From an uncultured Paracoccaceae bacterium (GTDB lineage: Bacteria > Pseudomonadota > Alphaproteobacteria > Rhodobacterales > Rhodobacteraceae), in contig CANMDF010000002.1 in assembly GCA_947496605.1 (NCBI GenBank), positions 434,001 through 498,000 on the forward strand: 64,000 nt of DNA. Direction: 5' to 3'. A program made the translations under genes and the position numbers. Under the pieces are notes generated by a model, which searched no databases, was not told the origin of the DNA, and saw only the letters and a list, made by a program, of their open reading frames with translations. Shown here piece after piece: positions 1 through 11,501 of this stretch (the first letter of the stretch is position 1; the number at the start of each line of letters is the position of its first letter).

Positions 1-1605
1 GGTGATCCGCGCCGGATGACCGGTTTTATGGGTGGCTATGTGCGCGTCCTGGAATGGTCGATCTTGCGGCCTTGGACCACGTTGAGCTTTGCGATGATGG
101 CACTTGTGGCGTCGTTTGTGGCTTATGGCAGCTTTGGCAATGGCCTCACGTTCTTTCCCGAGGTCGAACCAGAGTACGCCCAGGTCGAGGTGCGTGCCAA
201 GGACAACTTCTCGGTCTATGAGCAGGACGCTTTGGTGCGTCAGGTTGAAGCGCGGCTTGCCGTTTATGATGAAATTGCCAGCGTCTATGCCCGTTCCGGT
301 GGGGGGAATGAAGGCGATGCGATTGGGGCGATCCAGTTGGAACTGGCGGATTGGGACACGCGGCGACCTGTTGCCAAGATTGCCGAAGATATCCGCACAG
401 ATATGGCTCAAATCCCGGGCATCGATGTGCAGGTTCAAACAGATTCCGGCGGCCCCGGTGGCGGTAAACCGATCAACCTTGAAGTTGTCGGCAATGTTCA
501 GGCCGAGCAGGAAGCCGCCATTGACTCGATCATCGCCGAAATGGACCGCATGGGTGGTTTTATCGACGTGGTCGATACCCGCCCAAGCCCGGGGGTTGAA
601 TGGCAGATTGCGGTTGACCGGTCCGAGGCTGCGCGTAGCGGTGCCAATGTCGCCGTTCTGGGACAGGCCGTGCAATTGCTAACCCGCGGCATCACAGTGG
701 CTGACTATCGCCCCGAGGATGGTGACGGCGAAGTCGATATTGTGGTGCGCTTTCCAGCCGGTGACCGTACTTTGGCTGAACTTGAGGCCCTGCGCGTGCC
801 CACCGATGCAGGCCTTGTTCCGATCTCGAATTTTGTGTCTTTCATTCCCGCCCCGCGCAGTGGTGTCATTACCCGCATTGACCAAGAGCGAGTGATTACG
901 ATCTCCGCTGATGTAGCTACGGGTGTGCTGGCCAATGATCAGACGGTGGCCTTACAAGCCGCCATTGCAGACCTTAATCTGCCCGCGAGCGTCCGTGTTG
1001 AATTCGGCGGTGAAGCCGAAGAACAAGCAGAATCCATGACCTTCCTGATCGGCGCATTTGTGTCCTCGATTGGGTTGATGTTCGTGATCTTGCTGACCCA
1101 ATTCAACAGCTTCTGGCAAGCATTCGTGGTGATGTCGGCGATTGTGTTTTCAATCGCGGGTGTTTTGCTGGGCTTGATGATCACCGGCCGTCCCTTTGGC
1201 GTCGTCATGGGCGGTATTGGTGTGATCGCTTTGGCGGGCATTGTGGTGAACAACAATATCGTTCTGATTGATACGTTTAATCAGTTGAAGGCGCTAGGGT
1301 ATTCGTCGCTTGAGGCCGCCTTGCGCACAGGTGCGCAGCGTTTGCGCCCGGTGGTGTTGACCTCTGTCACAACGGCGTTGGGTCTCATGCCGATGGTGAT
1401 TGGGTTGAACATCAACTTTTTCACGCGGGAAATTGTTTATGGGGCGCCTTCAACCCAGTGGTGGACCGAACTCTCCAGTGCGATTGCGGGTGGTTTGGTC
1501 TTTGCAACCGTACTGACGCTATTGGTTACCCCTGCAATGTTGATGCTGGGTGAACGTCGTGCGAAGCGGTTTGAAGCGGGACCTGCGTTGGTTCCAGCCG
1601 AATAA
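1..1605 (+). CDS. RND-family efflux permease, C-terminal half (cut by window edge)
   Basis: Inner-membrane resistance-nodulation-division (AcrB-like, HAE1-type) proton-driven drug efflux permease. The reading frame is open to base 1, so about the first half of the usual ~1000-1050 residue protein lies outside the window. Visible are a transmembrane helix followed by a large periplasmic loop (glycine-rich GGPGGG stretch, porter-domain repeats) and then the C-terminal membrane bundle with the segments SIGLMFVILLTQFNSFWQAF and GVIALAGIVVNNNIVLIDTF, followed by LRPVVLTSVTTALGLMPM, all typical of the RND second half. A membrane-fusion partner would be expected upstream, outside the window. Substrate cannot be inferred. 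The stop lies one base from the end of the convergent amine oxidase gene. Confidence 0.93.
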   Translation, partial: GDPRRMTGFMGGYVRVLEWSILRPWTTLSFAMMALVASFVAYGSFGNGLTFFPEVEPEYAQVEVRAKDNFSVYEQDALVRQVEARLAVYDEIASVYARSGGGNEGDAIGAIQLELADWDTRRPVAKIAEDIRTDMAQIPGIDVQVQTDSGGPGGGKPINLEVVGNVQAEQEAAIDSIIAEMDRMGGFIDVVDTRPSPGVEWQIAVDRSEAARSGANVAVLGQAVQLLTRGITVADYRPEDGDGEVDIVVRFPAGDRTLAELEALRVPTDAGLVPISNFVSFIPAPRSGVITRIDQERVITISADVATGVLANDQTVALQAAIADLNLPASVRVEFGGEAEEQAESMTFLIGAFVSSIGLMFVILLTQFNSFWQAFVVMSAIVFSIAGVLLGLMITGRPFGVVMGGIGVIALAGIVVNNNIVLIDTFNQLKALGYSSLEAALRTGAQRLRPVVLTSVTTALGLMPMVIGLNINFFTREIVYGAPSTQWWTELSSAIAGGLVFATVLTLLVTPAMLMLGERRAKRFEAGPALVPAE

Positions 1606-1606
1606 C

Positions 1607-2656
1607 CTAGTGCCCAAGTATTTGCGCGGCAGCGGCTTCGGCTGCTGCCAGCGCACCTTCGATCAACCCACCATTGTCTGGCGCCATTTCGGTGGTGGCA
1701 AATAACACTTTGCCGTTCCAGATGTCGCGAACCGCTAGCGGGACTGCATAGGGCGGGTGTCCGGGTGGCGGCGTCGCGTCTGCATGTGTTGCCGTGAATG
1801 ATGCTTGGGACCAGTCCTCTAGGCTTGTCATAATTGGAGATCGCGCTGTAGGCCCAAACAGATTGGCAAGTTGGTCGATCACGGCCGCTGCCAACGCATT
1901 CCCGGCTTGTTTACGCACATCTGCGGGCAAGCCCATAAAGCCAAACAATGCGCCATACCTGCCATCCTCTGGGCTGGCGTCATGGATTTCTGCCAAGGGT
2001 CCGCGTCTGCTGCTGGCATCGCCAGAGAGGCCGTTATCGCGCCAGAACGGTGTTGGATAGACGGCCACAAATTTCGCATGGGCGCCCATCCATGTTGGGA
2101 TAGATTGTAAGGCCGCAGTCGCTGCTTTTGGTAGGGCAGGGGTGAAAGCAATCTGTGCAGTCAGCCGGGGTGGAATGCAAAGCACCACGCGGTCGGCCGT
2201 GATGGATTGACCGTCCGCGCATTGTACTTTGAGGCTGTCGTCGATCGCGCTGACCGATTTGCCAAGGTGAATGCGTGCAGGATCGAGGCGTGCGGCCAAG
2301 GCATCGGTCATAGCACTTGAGCCACCTGCAATGCGAAAAGACCCCGCCATCGACATGAAACCAGCGTTGCGGGCAACCTCGCCAGTGGGGTGTTCATAGA
2401 GCTGGTCGCCCGTGCTCCATTGTTCAAACAGATGCAGGCCGAGATCGGATACCAGTTCTGCCACACGCGTTTGTCCCGGCCAGACCCATGATGGGCCAAG
2501 ATCGAATTTTGCGCCATCAACGTCTAACGACTTGATGCGCCCACCAAATCGCGAACGGGCCTCGATCAGCTGGTAGTCATGCCCAGATTGGGCAAGCTGG
2601 TACGCAAGTGAAAGGCCAGACAATCCGCCGCCGATGATCAATGTTTGGGTGTGCAT
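1607..2656 (-). CDS. FAD-dependent amine oxidase (flavin monoamine oxidase family)
   Basis: A 349-residue soluble flavoprotein. The N-terminus carries the Rossmann FAD-binding motif IIGGGLSGLSLAYQLAQSG followed by the acidic end IEARSRFGGRIKS, the classic amine-oxidase DUF1 pattern. FDLGPSWVWPGQ is the substrate-domain entry, and the C-terminus has the expected second FAD contact (VLFATTEMAPDNGGLIEGALAAAEAAAAQIL). Family members oxidise amines, polyamines or related C-N bonds; the substrate is not predictable here. The protein is somewhat short for the family (usually 400-500) but both FAD motifs are present. It lies between the convergent RND permease and the katG terminator and looks monocistronic. 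Confidence 0.85.
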   Translation of the reverse strand: MHTQTLIIGGGLSGLSLAYQLAQSGHDYQLIEARSRFGGRIKSLDVDGAKFDLGPSWVWPGQTRVAELVSDLGLHLFEQWSTGDQLYEHPTGEVARNAGFMSMAGSFRIAGGSSAMTDALAARLDPARIHLGKSVSAIDDSLKVQCADGQSITADRVVLCIPPRLTAQIAFTPALPKAATAALQSIPTWMGAHAKFVAVYPTPFWRDNGLSGDASSRRGPLAEIHDASPEDGRYGALFGFMGLPADVRKQAGNALAAAVIDQLANLFGPTARSPIMTSLEDWSQASFTATHADATPPPGHPPYAVPLAVRDIWNGKVLFATTEMAPDNGGLIEGALAAAEAAAAQILGH

Positions 2657-2697
2657 GTGGCGACCGATCTTATTGGGTTCAGTCTGCCATAAAGGAC

Positions 2698-2724
2698 GGG
2701 CGCGGCCATGTGTAGGCCGCGCCC
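2698..2724 (-). terminator. GC-rich hairpin downstream of katG
   Basis: Perfect 10-bp inverted repeat GGGCGCGGCC / GGCCGCGCCC with a 7-nt loop, starting 7 nt past the katG stop codon on the minus strand. The T-run is better on the plus strand (GATTGTTTT), so the minus-strand terminator is inferred from position and stem strength. Confidence 0.7.
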
Positions 2725-2731
2725 GATTGTT

Positions 2732-5017
<2,286 letters not shown>

Positions 5018-5059
5018 TCACTTCTTTAGAATTATTTTAAGTTGCAATTTTTGATCGTA

Positions 5060-5080
5060 TTCATAACTTCAAGTTATGAA
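5060..5080. promoter_or_regulatory. 21-bp perfect palindrome over the oxyR start codon
   Basis: Inverted repeat TTCATAACTT-C-AAGTTATGAA (10-bp arms, single central base). The right arm contains the oxyR ATG (5076). It sits in the katG-oxyR divergent region next to an AT-rich stretch and is a good candidate operator. An autoregulatory OxyR site is inferred, not shown: the classical four-element ATAG/CTAT OxyR consensus is only loosely matched. Confidence 0.6.
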
Positions 5081-5981
5081 GAATCTCACGTTAAAGCAGT
5101 TGCGCTATTTCGAAGCTTTATCCCGCCATGGCCATTTCGGGCGTGCGGCAGATGCTTGCGCGATTTCGCAACCAGCATTGTCTGTGCAGATCAAAGAACT
5201 TGAACAGAACCTTGGCACGCCTTTGTTTGAACGCGGGCCGCGACAGGTGCGATTGACGGCCTTTGGTGAAGATTGGGCGCTGCGCGTGCGCGATATTCTT
5301 CGTGGCGTGGATGAACTTGGCGAAATGGCCCGGGCCGCCCGAAATGGGTTGGTTGGCCGTTTGCGTATTGGGGTCATTCCAACGATTGCCCCTTATCTTT
5401 TGCCGGGATTGATTGGCCATTTGGCGCGGGCTCATGCTGAATTAGATGTGCATATTCGTGAAACCGTGACCCCAAAACTGATTGAGGAACTGAGTGACGG
5501 GCGGATCGATACGGCGATTGTCGCTTTGCCTGTGTCAGAGCCCGGTTTTGAAGAAGTTCCCCTTTTTGATGAAAGCCTGATGTTGGTGCGCCCGATTGCG
5601 GATGCGGACCGTGTCGTACCTAGCCCTGATGCGTTGCGTGAAATGCGGTTGTTAATGCTGGAAGAAGGGCACTGTTTTCGCGATCAGGCACTATCGTTCT
5701 GTAATTTGCAAAGCGCATTGCCGCGCGAAGGGCTGGATGGCAGTTCACTCTCAACGCTGGTCCAGATGGTTGGTGCAGGGATAGGGGTGACGTTGATTCC
5801 CGAAATGGCAGTGTCTGTGGAAACGCGCTCGGCCCCGGTTTGCATTGGCCGTTTTGCTGAGCCGCAACCAAAACGGACAGTGGGGATGATCTGGCGCAAG
5901 ACCAACCCGCTGGCAGGCCAATTGCGGCAGATTGCTGATGTGGTCCAACAGGTTGGGCTTGATATGCCGAAAAGAGACTAG
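5076..5981 (+). CDS. oxyR: LysR-family peroxide sensor OxyR
   Basis: A 301-residue LysR-type regulator. The N-terminal winged helix-turn-helix spans about residues 5-62 (LTLKQLRYFEALSRHGHFGRA, then ISQPALSVQIKELEQNLGTPLFER). The C-terminal sensor domain carries the redox pair C200 and C209 in GHCFRDQALSFC, the same context and 9-residue spacing as the E. coli C199/C208 disulfide. Together with divergent katG this makes OxyR confident. The ATG used here starts exactly at the conserved family N-terminus but has no Shine-Dalgarno sequence and is embedded in a palindrome, so translation may be leaderless. The stop overlaps the stop of the next, convergent gene. Confidence 0.93.
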   Translation: MKNLTLKQLRYFEALSRHGHFGRAADACAISQPALSVQIKELEQNLGTPLFERGPRQVRLTAFGEDWALRVRDILRGVDELGEMARAARNGLVGRLRIGVIPTIAPYLLPGLIGHLARAHAELDVHIRETVTPKLIEELSDGRIDTAIVALPVSEPGFEEVPLFDESLMLVRPIADADRVVPSPDALREMRLLMLEEGHCFRDQALSFCNLQSALPREGLDGSSLSTLVQMVGAGIGVTLIPEMAVSVETRSAPVCIGRFAEPQPKRTVGMIWRKTNPLAGQLRQIADVVQQVGLDMPKRD

Positions 5982-6853
5982 TGCACTTCGGCGAGCAGTT
6001 TGCCTAACAACGGATTGGGGAATTTGCGGGCGACGGTCACGGCGTGAAAGCTCTCTGACAGACCCATTTGGTGCTGCGATTCCACCAACATGCCCGATTG
6101 CAATTCGTTCTGCACTGCGATGGGCGGTAACACAGCAAGGCCGATATCTTCGCGGGCCAAAAGGCGCATCATCGCCATGTCGTCGACTTCTGCCGCGATA
6201 GTGGGGCTGATGTCTTCGCGCGCGCAAAGGCGGTCAAACCCTGCGCGAACGGGGCTGTCCTCGGTCGGCACGATCATCGGGTTGTCGCGGAGTAGCGTTG
6301 TGAGCGGGACGTCTTGGCCCAGTCGTTTCGGCGTTCCTATCAAACTGACAGGTTGGTCCGAGATGGGCTGTGACGTGAAGTTCGACATCGCGTCATGAAA
6401 TGGTGCGCGGTTGGTCAGGACGACATCAAGGCTGAGCGTTTCAAGGCTTTGCAGCAGTTCAACCAAGGTGCCCGACCGTAAGACAAGTTCTACATCAGAC
6501 AGGCCCAGCAGGGGGCGCAGAAACGCGATTTGAAAGTTGCGAGATAGTGTCGCCAGCGCGCCAACCCGCAAGACCTGACGTGGCCGCCCTTGCTGGCTAA
6601 GCGTGCCAAGCAGGTCTTTGCCCGCATCAAAAATCGTATCCGCGTAGTCCAAAGTGATCCGTCCGGCCTCGGTCAGGTGCAATTGCCGCCCGCGCCGTTC
6701 AAACAAGGCGTGCCCAAGGCGCTCTTCCAGCTTTCTGATCTGCACTGACAGCGCGGATTGCGACAGGTTCAGCTTGCCTGCCGTCCGCGTCAGGTTGCCG
6801 TCATGGGCGACCGCCCAGAAATACCGCAGGTGGTTGTAATTCATATCAGCCAT
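5978..6853 (-). CDS. LysR-family regulator divergent from dabBA
   Basis: A 291-residue LysR-type activator. It has an N-terminal HTH (NYNHLRYFWAVAHDGNLTRTA, LSQSALSVQIRKLEERLGHALFER) of the NhaR-like subtype and a C-terminal effector domain. It is transcribed away from dabB with a ~100-bp shared promoter region, so regulation of the inorganic-carbon transporter is the obvious inference. LysR genes commonly flank dab operons. The 3' end overlaps oxyR by 4 bases: the palindrome CTAG supplies a TAG stop on both strands. An alternative start is the ATG three codons downstream (6844). Confidence 0.85.
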   Translation of the reverse strand: MADMNYNHLRYFWAVAHDGNLTRTAGKLNLSQSALSVQIRKLEERLGHALFERRGRQLHLTEAGRITLDYADTIFDAGKDLLGTLSQQGRPRQVLRVGALATLSRNFQIAFLRPLLGLSDVELVLRSGTLVELLQSLETLSLDVVLTNRAPFHDAMSNFTSQPISDQPVSLIGTPKRLGQDVPLTTLLRDNPMIVPTEDSPVRAGFDRLCAREDISPTIAAEVDDMAMMRLLAREDIGLAVLPPIAVQNELQSGMLVESQHQMGLSESFHAVTVARKFPNPLLGKLLAEVH

Positions 6854-6855
6854 AA

Positions 6856-6874
6856 CGTTCTATTTAAGTGAACG
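6856..6874. promoter_or_regulatory. Candidate LysR operator upstream of dabBA
   Basis: Interrupted inverted repeat CGTTC-N9-GAACG immediately before the divergent LysR start codon, in an AT-rich promoter region. The geometry fits a LysR-type box, but the arms are only 5 bp. Confidence 0.35.
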
Positions 6875-6956
6875 ATTTGTGTTAAACAATGTATTTTTTA
6901 TCTTTAAGCCAGTGCCCTATTCCATCAGGAAATGAACCACGCGATGGAGACCACCT

Positions 6957-8543
6957 ATGCTGCTCAACGCTCTTCCCCTGCTCGCACCACTTATTCTATT
7001 GGCCGCTGCCTTTGCGCCGAGCCTTATGGAAGGGGTATCCGTGAAGAAAGGCGCAGAGTTCGCCGAGCAAGCGACCTTGGGTGCTATCGCAGTGGCCGTT
7101 GTGTCGGCGATTGTTTTGGCCATGAACGGCAGTGGTGACAGCTTCTTGCTGGGCCTCTTCGGCATTGGCCTATCGGTGCGTCTGGATATCGTCAGTGTCG
7201 TCATGCTGCTACTTGTTACTTTCATCGGTTGGGTGGTTGTCCGCTACGCCCGCACATATCTTGACGGCGAAGAGCGGCAGGATGCGTTTACCTTTTGGCT
7301 GCTTGCGACACTCTCTGCGGTCTTACTGCTGGTCCAGTCAGGTAACGTGACGCAGTTCGTCGGTGCATGGATCGCGACCAGCATGTGTTTGCATAAGCTG
7401 CTGTTGTTCTATCCGGGCCGGGTCGCTGCACAGCGTGCCGCGCATAAGAAACATATCATGGCGCGGATTGGCGATGTGGCCGTGATTGGCGCAGCGATCT
7501 TGCTGGCTAGCACCTATGGGACGACCCAAATCTCAGGCATTCTGGAACAGGCAGGACAAGGTGCAGGCGGGGGTATGGCCCTTGCGGCTGCCGCTCTCAT
7601 CGCCTTTGCCGCCATTTTGAAATCTGCCCAGTTTCCGACCCATGGCTGGCTGACCGAAGTGATGGAGGCGCCGACCCCGGTCTCTGCTTTGCTGCATGCG
7701 GGTGTTGTGAACGCAGGCGGATTTGCATTGATCCGTTTTGCCGACGTTATGCTGCTCTCGCCACTGGTCTTGGCGATCCTAGTGATGGTGGGCGGATTTA
7801 CCGCGCTGTTTGGCGGTTTGGTTATGTTGACCCAACCGACAGTGAAAGCGTCCCTTGCATGGTCGACCATCGCGCAGATGGGCTTTATGATATTGCAGTG
7901 TGGTTTGGCGCTGTTCCCGCTGGCTTTGCTGCACATCGTGGCACATTCACTCTATAAGGCGCATGCGTTTTTGTCCGCGGGGAATGCGGTCCAGAATGTG
8001 GCCGCCATTCGCAAGCCGGGGCCGGTTGCCGTACCCAATTTGGGGGCTGTCGCGCGGGCGTTTCTGATCGCATTGGTCATCTATGGCGTTGTCTATGCAA
8101 TCCTCGGACTGGGCTTTGACTATGCGGGCAAGTCGCCGCAAGCCGTGGCCCTTGGTGCAATCCTGATCTTCGGGGTGGCCTATTTGCTGGCCCAAGGTTT
8201 TGCTGACGAAGCCCCCCAAGCGCTAACCCAACGCACGGCTGCATATGCAGGCACAGTGACCATAAGCTACCTCGTTTTGCAGCGTGCATCAGAGTGGCTG
8301 ACCGCTGGCACATTGCCCGCGACCCCACCGGCCGGCGCGTTGGAATGGGCATTGATCTTACTGGCCATGATCAGCTTTGGTCTGGTCGCCCTTGCCCAAG
8401 CAACACTGCCTTTGTGGTCCTATCACCCTGCCGCACAGGGCGTGCGGGTGCATCTGTCGAACGGGCTTTACATCAACGCGGTCTCTGACCGGATTATGGG
8501 CGGCTGGAAACGGAAACCGTCCAACAAAGGAGAGGCACAATGA
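6957..8543 (+). CDS. dabB: DabB, proton-conducting membrane subunit of inorganic carbon transporter
   Basis: A 528-residue polytopic membrane protein of the NuoL/MrpA proton-conducting transporter family. The signature region [39 protein letters not shown] (antiporter-family lysine and histidines) lies near residues 220-258. In the DAB complex this subunit is thought to couple ion movement to CO2 hydration by DabA. The start ATG has GGAGACC upstream. The stop overlaps the dabA start by 4 bases (ATGA), indicating translational coupling. No other respiratory complex I genes surround it, which separates it from nuoL. The length matches DabB. Confidence 0.92.
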   Translation: MLLNALPLLAPLILLAAAFAPSLMEGVSVKKGAEFAEQATLGAIAVAVVSAIVLAMNGSGDSFLLGLFGIGLSVRLDIVSVVMLLLVTFIGWVVVRYARTYLDGEERQDAFTFWLLATLSAVLLLVQSGNVTQFVGAWIATSMCLHKLLLFYPGRVAAQRAAHKKHIMARIGDVAVIGAAILLASTYGTTQISGILEQAGQGAGGGMALAAAALIAFAAILKSAQFPTHGWLTEVMEAPTPVSALLHAGVVNAGGFALIRFADVMLLSPLVLAILVMVGGFTALFGGLVMLTQPTVKASLAWSTIAQMGFMILQCGLALFPLALLHIVAHSLYKAHAFLSAGNAVQNVAAIRKPGPVAVPNLGAVARAFLIALVIYGVVYAILGLGFDYAGKSPQAVALGAILIFGVAYLLAQGFADEAPQALTQRTAAYAGTVTISYLVLQRASEWLTAGTLPATPPAGALEWALILLAMISFGLVALAQATLPLWSYHPAAQGVRVHLSNGLYINAVSDRIMGGWKRKPSNKGEAQ

Positions 8544-10948
8544 GAGCTGAGACATACGCAGGCTATTCCGGCGCACACCTTGAAGTGATCGCCAAGGCCG
8601 ACGCCGCTGGCCGTGCCATTCCGCCGCTTTGGCCGCTGTCCTCATCGGTCGCAGTGAACCCGTTCTTGGGGCAAACAGAGCAAAGCTTGCCGCAAGTCGC
8701 AGCCTTGTTAGACCGCGTCGCGGGTACATCCGTCACGATGCCGCGCGATTGGTATCAGGACAAGATTGCAGATGGTACGATCATTGATACTGACCTGAGT
8801 GCGGCATTGGCACAGTTTCCAGCTGCAGCCCAAGATGTCGCCGGATTGAAGGCCGCAGCGCAAACGGCTGCCGGATCGCATGCGGCGCTGCCGACTGTTG
8901 CAGACCTTGCCGCAGACGTTTCCGGCATCGACTGGCCGGGCATCGTGGAAGAGCGCATTGGAGTGTGGGCCGCAGGGTATTTTGATGCAGGCCAAGCCCT
9001 GTGGCAAAACAAACCGGGCAGACGGGCATTTGACGCGTGGCGTGATTTCGCAAGCCGTGATCTGACGGCTGAGATTGCCGGATTATCTGGCTTTGGCAGT
9101 TTGGTTGCAAACACCGCGGCACGCATGCGCACATCGCTTGTGGATGCATCTGATGCACTGGGACTGACGCCGGAAGCAAGCGAGACTTATTTCCATCAGC
9201 TCTTGCTTGGATTGGGTGGTTGGTCGCAGGTGGCCCGTTATCACCTATGGCAGGCGGAACTGGCCGGCGGTACAGATCTGACTTTGACAGATGTGCTGAC
9301 GATCCGCCTGATTTGGGAACAAGCGCTGTATCAAAAATACGCGTCCAAGATTGAGGCAAAATGGGCCGAGGTGCGTGACGCACATGCAGCCCCGGTTACA
9401 CCATCCCAAGATCAGCTCATTGACGCCGTCTTGCAAACGGCCGCCGAATTTGCAGGCCAACGCGGGCTCGCGGACACCCTGAGCATGCCCAGCGCCACCA
9501 CACCCGCAGGACGCCCTGCCATGCAGGCTGCCTTTTGTATCGACGTGCGGTCCGAAGTGTTCCGCCGTGCACTGGAAAGCGTTGATCCGGGTATCCAGAC
9601 GCTTGGCTTTGCTGGTTTCTTTGGCTTGACCGCGTCGCACCAAAGCTTTGCCTCAGACGTGGCGGAAAAACGTCTACCTGTGCTGCTGACCCATGGTGTG
9701 ACCAGCAAAGCGGGCGGTGCAGGGGATGCAACGGCAGATCAGAATGCACGGTTTACGGCGCGTGCAGGTCGTGCTTGGGGGCGGTTTAAGTTGGCGGCGG
9801 TGTCATCGTTTGCCTTTGTCGAAGCATCCGGTCCGATTTACGTGGGCAAGCTGTTGCGGGATGCGCTGGGTATGGATGCTGCGAAAGCGCCGGACAGCCA
9901 TGCGCCTGTCCTCGATGACAGCTTTGGCCTGGATGATCGCATTGCGGCCGCCACCGCAATTCTAGGCGCGATGTCGATGACTGATAATTTTGCCCCCTTG
10001 GTTCTGTTGTTGGGGCACGGTGCAAATGTCGTAAATAACCCCCATGCAAGTGCGCTGCACTGTGGTGCATGTGGTGGGTACACTGGCGAAGTGAACGCCC
10101 GGCTTTTGGCAGGTATCTTGAATGACAAAGATGTGCGCGCAGGGCTGGTTGAGAACGGCATCACAATCCCTGACGATACGCTATTTGTTGGCGGTCTACA
10201 TGACACAACGACTGATGATGTCACGATCTATGACGGCGATTTTGCAGGGCATAAGCACCACAGTCACCTGAAGATGTCACACGATTGGTTGACCGCTGCG
10301 GGCAAGTTGGCGCGGACCGAAAGGGCCATACGTTTGCCCCGTGCCGCAAATGGCGATGATATTGGCAAACGGAGCCGTGACTGGTCTGAAACGCGGCCAG
10401 AATGGGCTTTGGCTGGTTGTAAAGCGTTCATTGCAGCACCGCGTTCTCGGACGAAAGGCAAGGGCCTTGGTGGCCGTGCGTTCTTGCATGATTATGATTG
10501 GCAAAAAGACGATGGTTTCGGGGTGTTAGAACTGATCCTGACGGCTCCTGTCGTTGTGGCCAGCTGGATTAGCTTGCAATATTACGGATCGGTCGTGGCG
10601 CCCACTGTCTTTGGCGCAGGAAACAAGCTGTTGCACAATGTAACCGGCGGAATCGGTGTGGTCGAAGGCAATGGCGGTGCGCTGCGCGGCGGTCTGCCGT
10701 GGCAATCCGTGCATGATGGCGAAGGATACACACATGATCCGCTGCGTCTGTCAGTCTGTGTTGAGGCCCCGATCGAGGCAATCACCGCTATTTTGGACAA
10801 GCACCCAAATGTTCGTGCGCTGTTTGATAACCGGTGGCTGCATTTGTTCACGCTTGATGCAGATGGGGCGATGGCGCAGCGCTATGATGGTGATCTGCAG
10901 TGGGTAGCGTTTGAGGAGGAAGCTGCGTCTGAAGGCGTCGCCGCTTAA
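8540..10948 (+). CDS. dabA: DabA, zinc-binding cytoplasmic subunit of inorganic carbon transporter
   Basis: An 802-residue DUF2309 protein, the carbonic-anhydrase-like subunit of the DAB CO2/bicarbonate accumulation complex. The predicted zinc/active-site residues are present: C333 and D335 in [13 protein letters not shown]493 in [11 protein letters not shown], and C508 in LHCGACGG. The 2-residue C-D and 15-residue H-C spacings equal those of characterised DabA2 (C351/D353, H524/C539). Early motif [16 protein letters not shown] is typical of the family. Translationally coupled to dabB. In a heterotroph the likely role is supplying bicarbonate to carboxylases, for example those of the ethylmalonyl-CoA route, and this part is inference. 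Confidence 0.94.
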   Translation: MRAETYAGYSGAHLEVIAKADAAGRAIPPLWPLSSSVAVNPFLGQTEQSLPQVAALLDRVAGTSVTMPRDWYQDKIADGTIIDTDLSAALAQFPAAAQDVAGLKAAAQTAAGSHAALPTVADLAADVSGIDWPGIVEERIGVWAAGYFDAGQALWQNKPGRRAFDAWRDFASRDLTAEIAGLSGFGSLVANTAARMRTSLVDASDALGLTPEASETYFHQLLLGLGGWSQVARYHLWQAELAGGTDLTLTDVLTIRLIWEQALYQKYASKIEAKWAEVRDAHAAPVTPSQDQLIDAVLQTAAEFAGQRGLADTLSMPSATTPAGRPAMQAAFCIDVRSEVFRRALESVDPGIQTLGFAGFFGLTASHQSFASDVAEKRLPVLLTHGVTSKAGGAGDATADQNARFTARAGRAWGRFKLAAVSSFAFVEASGPIYVGKLLRDALGMDAAKAPDSHAPVLDDSFGLDDRIAAATAILGAMSMTDNFAPLVLLLGHGANVVNNPHASALHCGACGGYTGEVNARLLAGILNDKDVRAGLVENGITIPDDTLFVGGLHDTTTDDVTIYDGDFAGHKHHSHLKMSHDWLTAAGKLARTERAIRLPRAANGDDIGKRSRDWSETRPEWALAGCKAFIAAPRSRTKGKGLGGRAFLHDYDWQKDDGFGVLELILTAPVVVASWISLQYYGSVVAPTVFGAGNKLLHNVTGGIGVVEGNGGALRGGLPWQSVHDGEGYTHDPLRLSVCVEAPIEAITAILDKHPNVRALFDNRWLHLFTLDADGAMAQRYDGDLQWVAFEEEAASEGVAA

Positions 10949-11071
10949 AGCCGAACGCCGGCTTAACCAGTCTTTGGTTTCTGTGAAAATACCTGATTTC
11001 GGTAACTGTTGATTCACCTTTGCCCTTTAATCCGGTCCCCAGACATTTGGTGGCGGGTAAAGGATGAAACA

Positions 11072-11395
11072 ATGACGAAGTTGAAGAAACTATCACTGGC
11101 GTTTGCGGCAATGGCGCTCTCCGGTTCCCTTGCAGGGCCGGTGAATGCCTTGGGCAGTTCAGAGGTTGCCCAAATCAGGGCGCTTGTCGAAGCAGGCGAT
11201 GAAGCAGCATTACGCAGCTACATTTTGCAGAACCTGTCATTGCTGGATGATAGCCAGCTTTCCATGATGCTGCGTGAATATGTGAATTCACCGCCGGAAC
11301 GGACTTTCTTTACGTCTTTGGGCTTTCAAAGTGCGATGCCAGATGACCTGCAGGATATTCTTGCGCGGTCGAAAACAGATTCGTCTTTGTACTGA
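11072..11395 (+). CDS. Small exported protein of unknown function
   Basis: A 107-residue protein with a clear signal peptide (KLKKLSLAFAAMALSGSLA, predicted cleavage near AGPVNA-LG). The mature part is helical and acidic with no cysteine or recognised domain (EVAQIRALVEAGDEAALRSY...). The start was chosen at the ATG preceded by AAGGA at good spacing; an upstream in-frame codon would place 21 odd residues before the signal peptide. Monocistronic: it follows dabA by about 120 bp and is closed by a strong hairpin. Function unknown. Confidence 0.7.
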   Translation: MTKLKKLSLAFAAMALSGSLAGPVNALGSSEVAQIRALVEAGDEAALRSYILQNLSLLDDSQLSMMLREYVNSPPERTFFTSLGFQSAMPDDLQDILARSKTDSSLY

Positions 11396-11410
11396 TGCGA
11401 TAGGTTTTTT

Positions 11411-11448
11411 GCGCGTCAGCCCGCAGCTCTTTCAGCGGGCTGACGCGC
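11411..11448 (+). terminator. 14-bp perfect hairpin after the small exported protein gene
   Basis: GCGCGTCAGCCCGC pairs perfectly with GCGGGCTGACGCGC across a 10-nt loop, 15 nt after the stop codon. The downstream tail (GATATTCTC) is only modestly T-rich, so termination is inferred mainly from the stem. Confidence 0.6.
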
Positions 11449-11501
11449 GATATTCTCAAGATAACGATCCGGTAAAATTCGGATTTTGAAGGAGGACCAG
11501 A

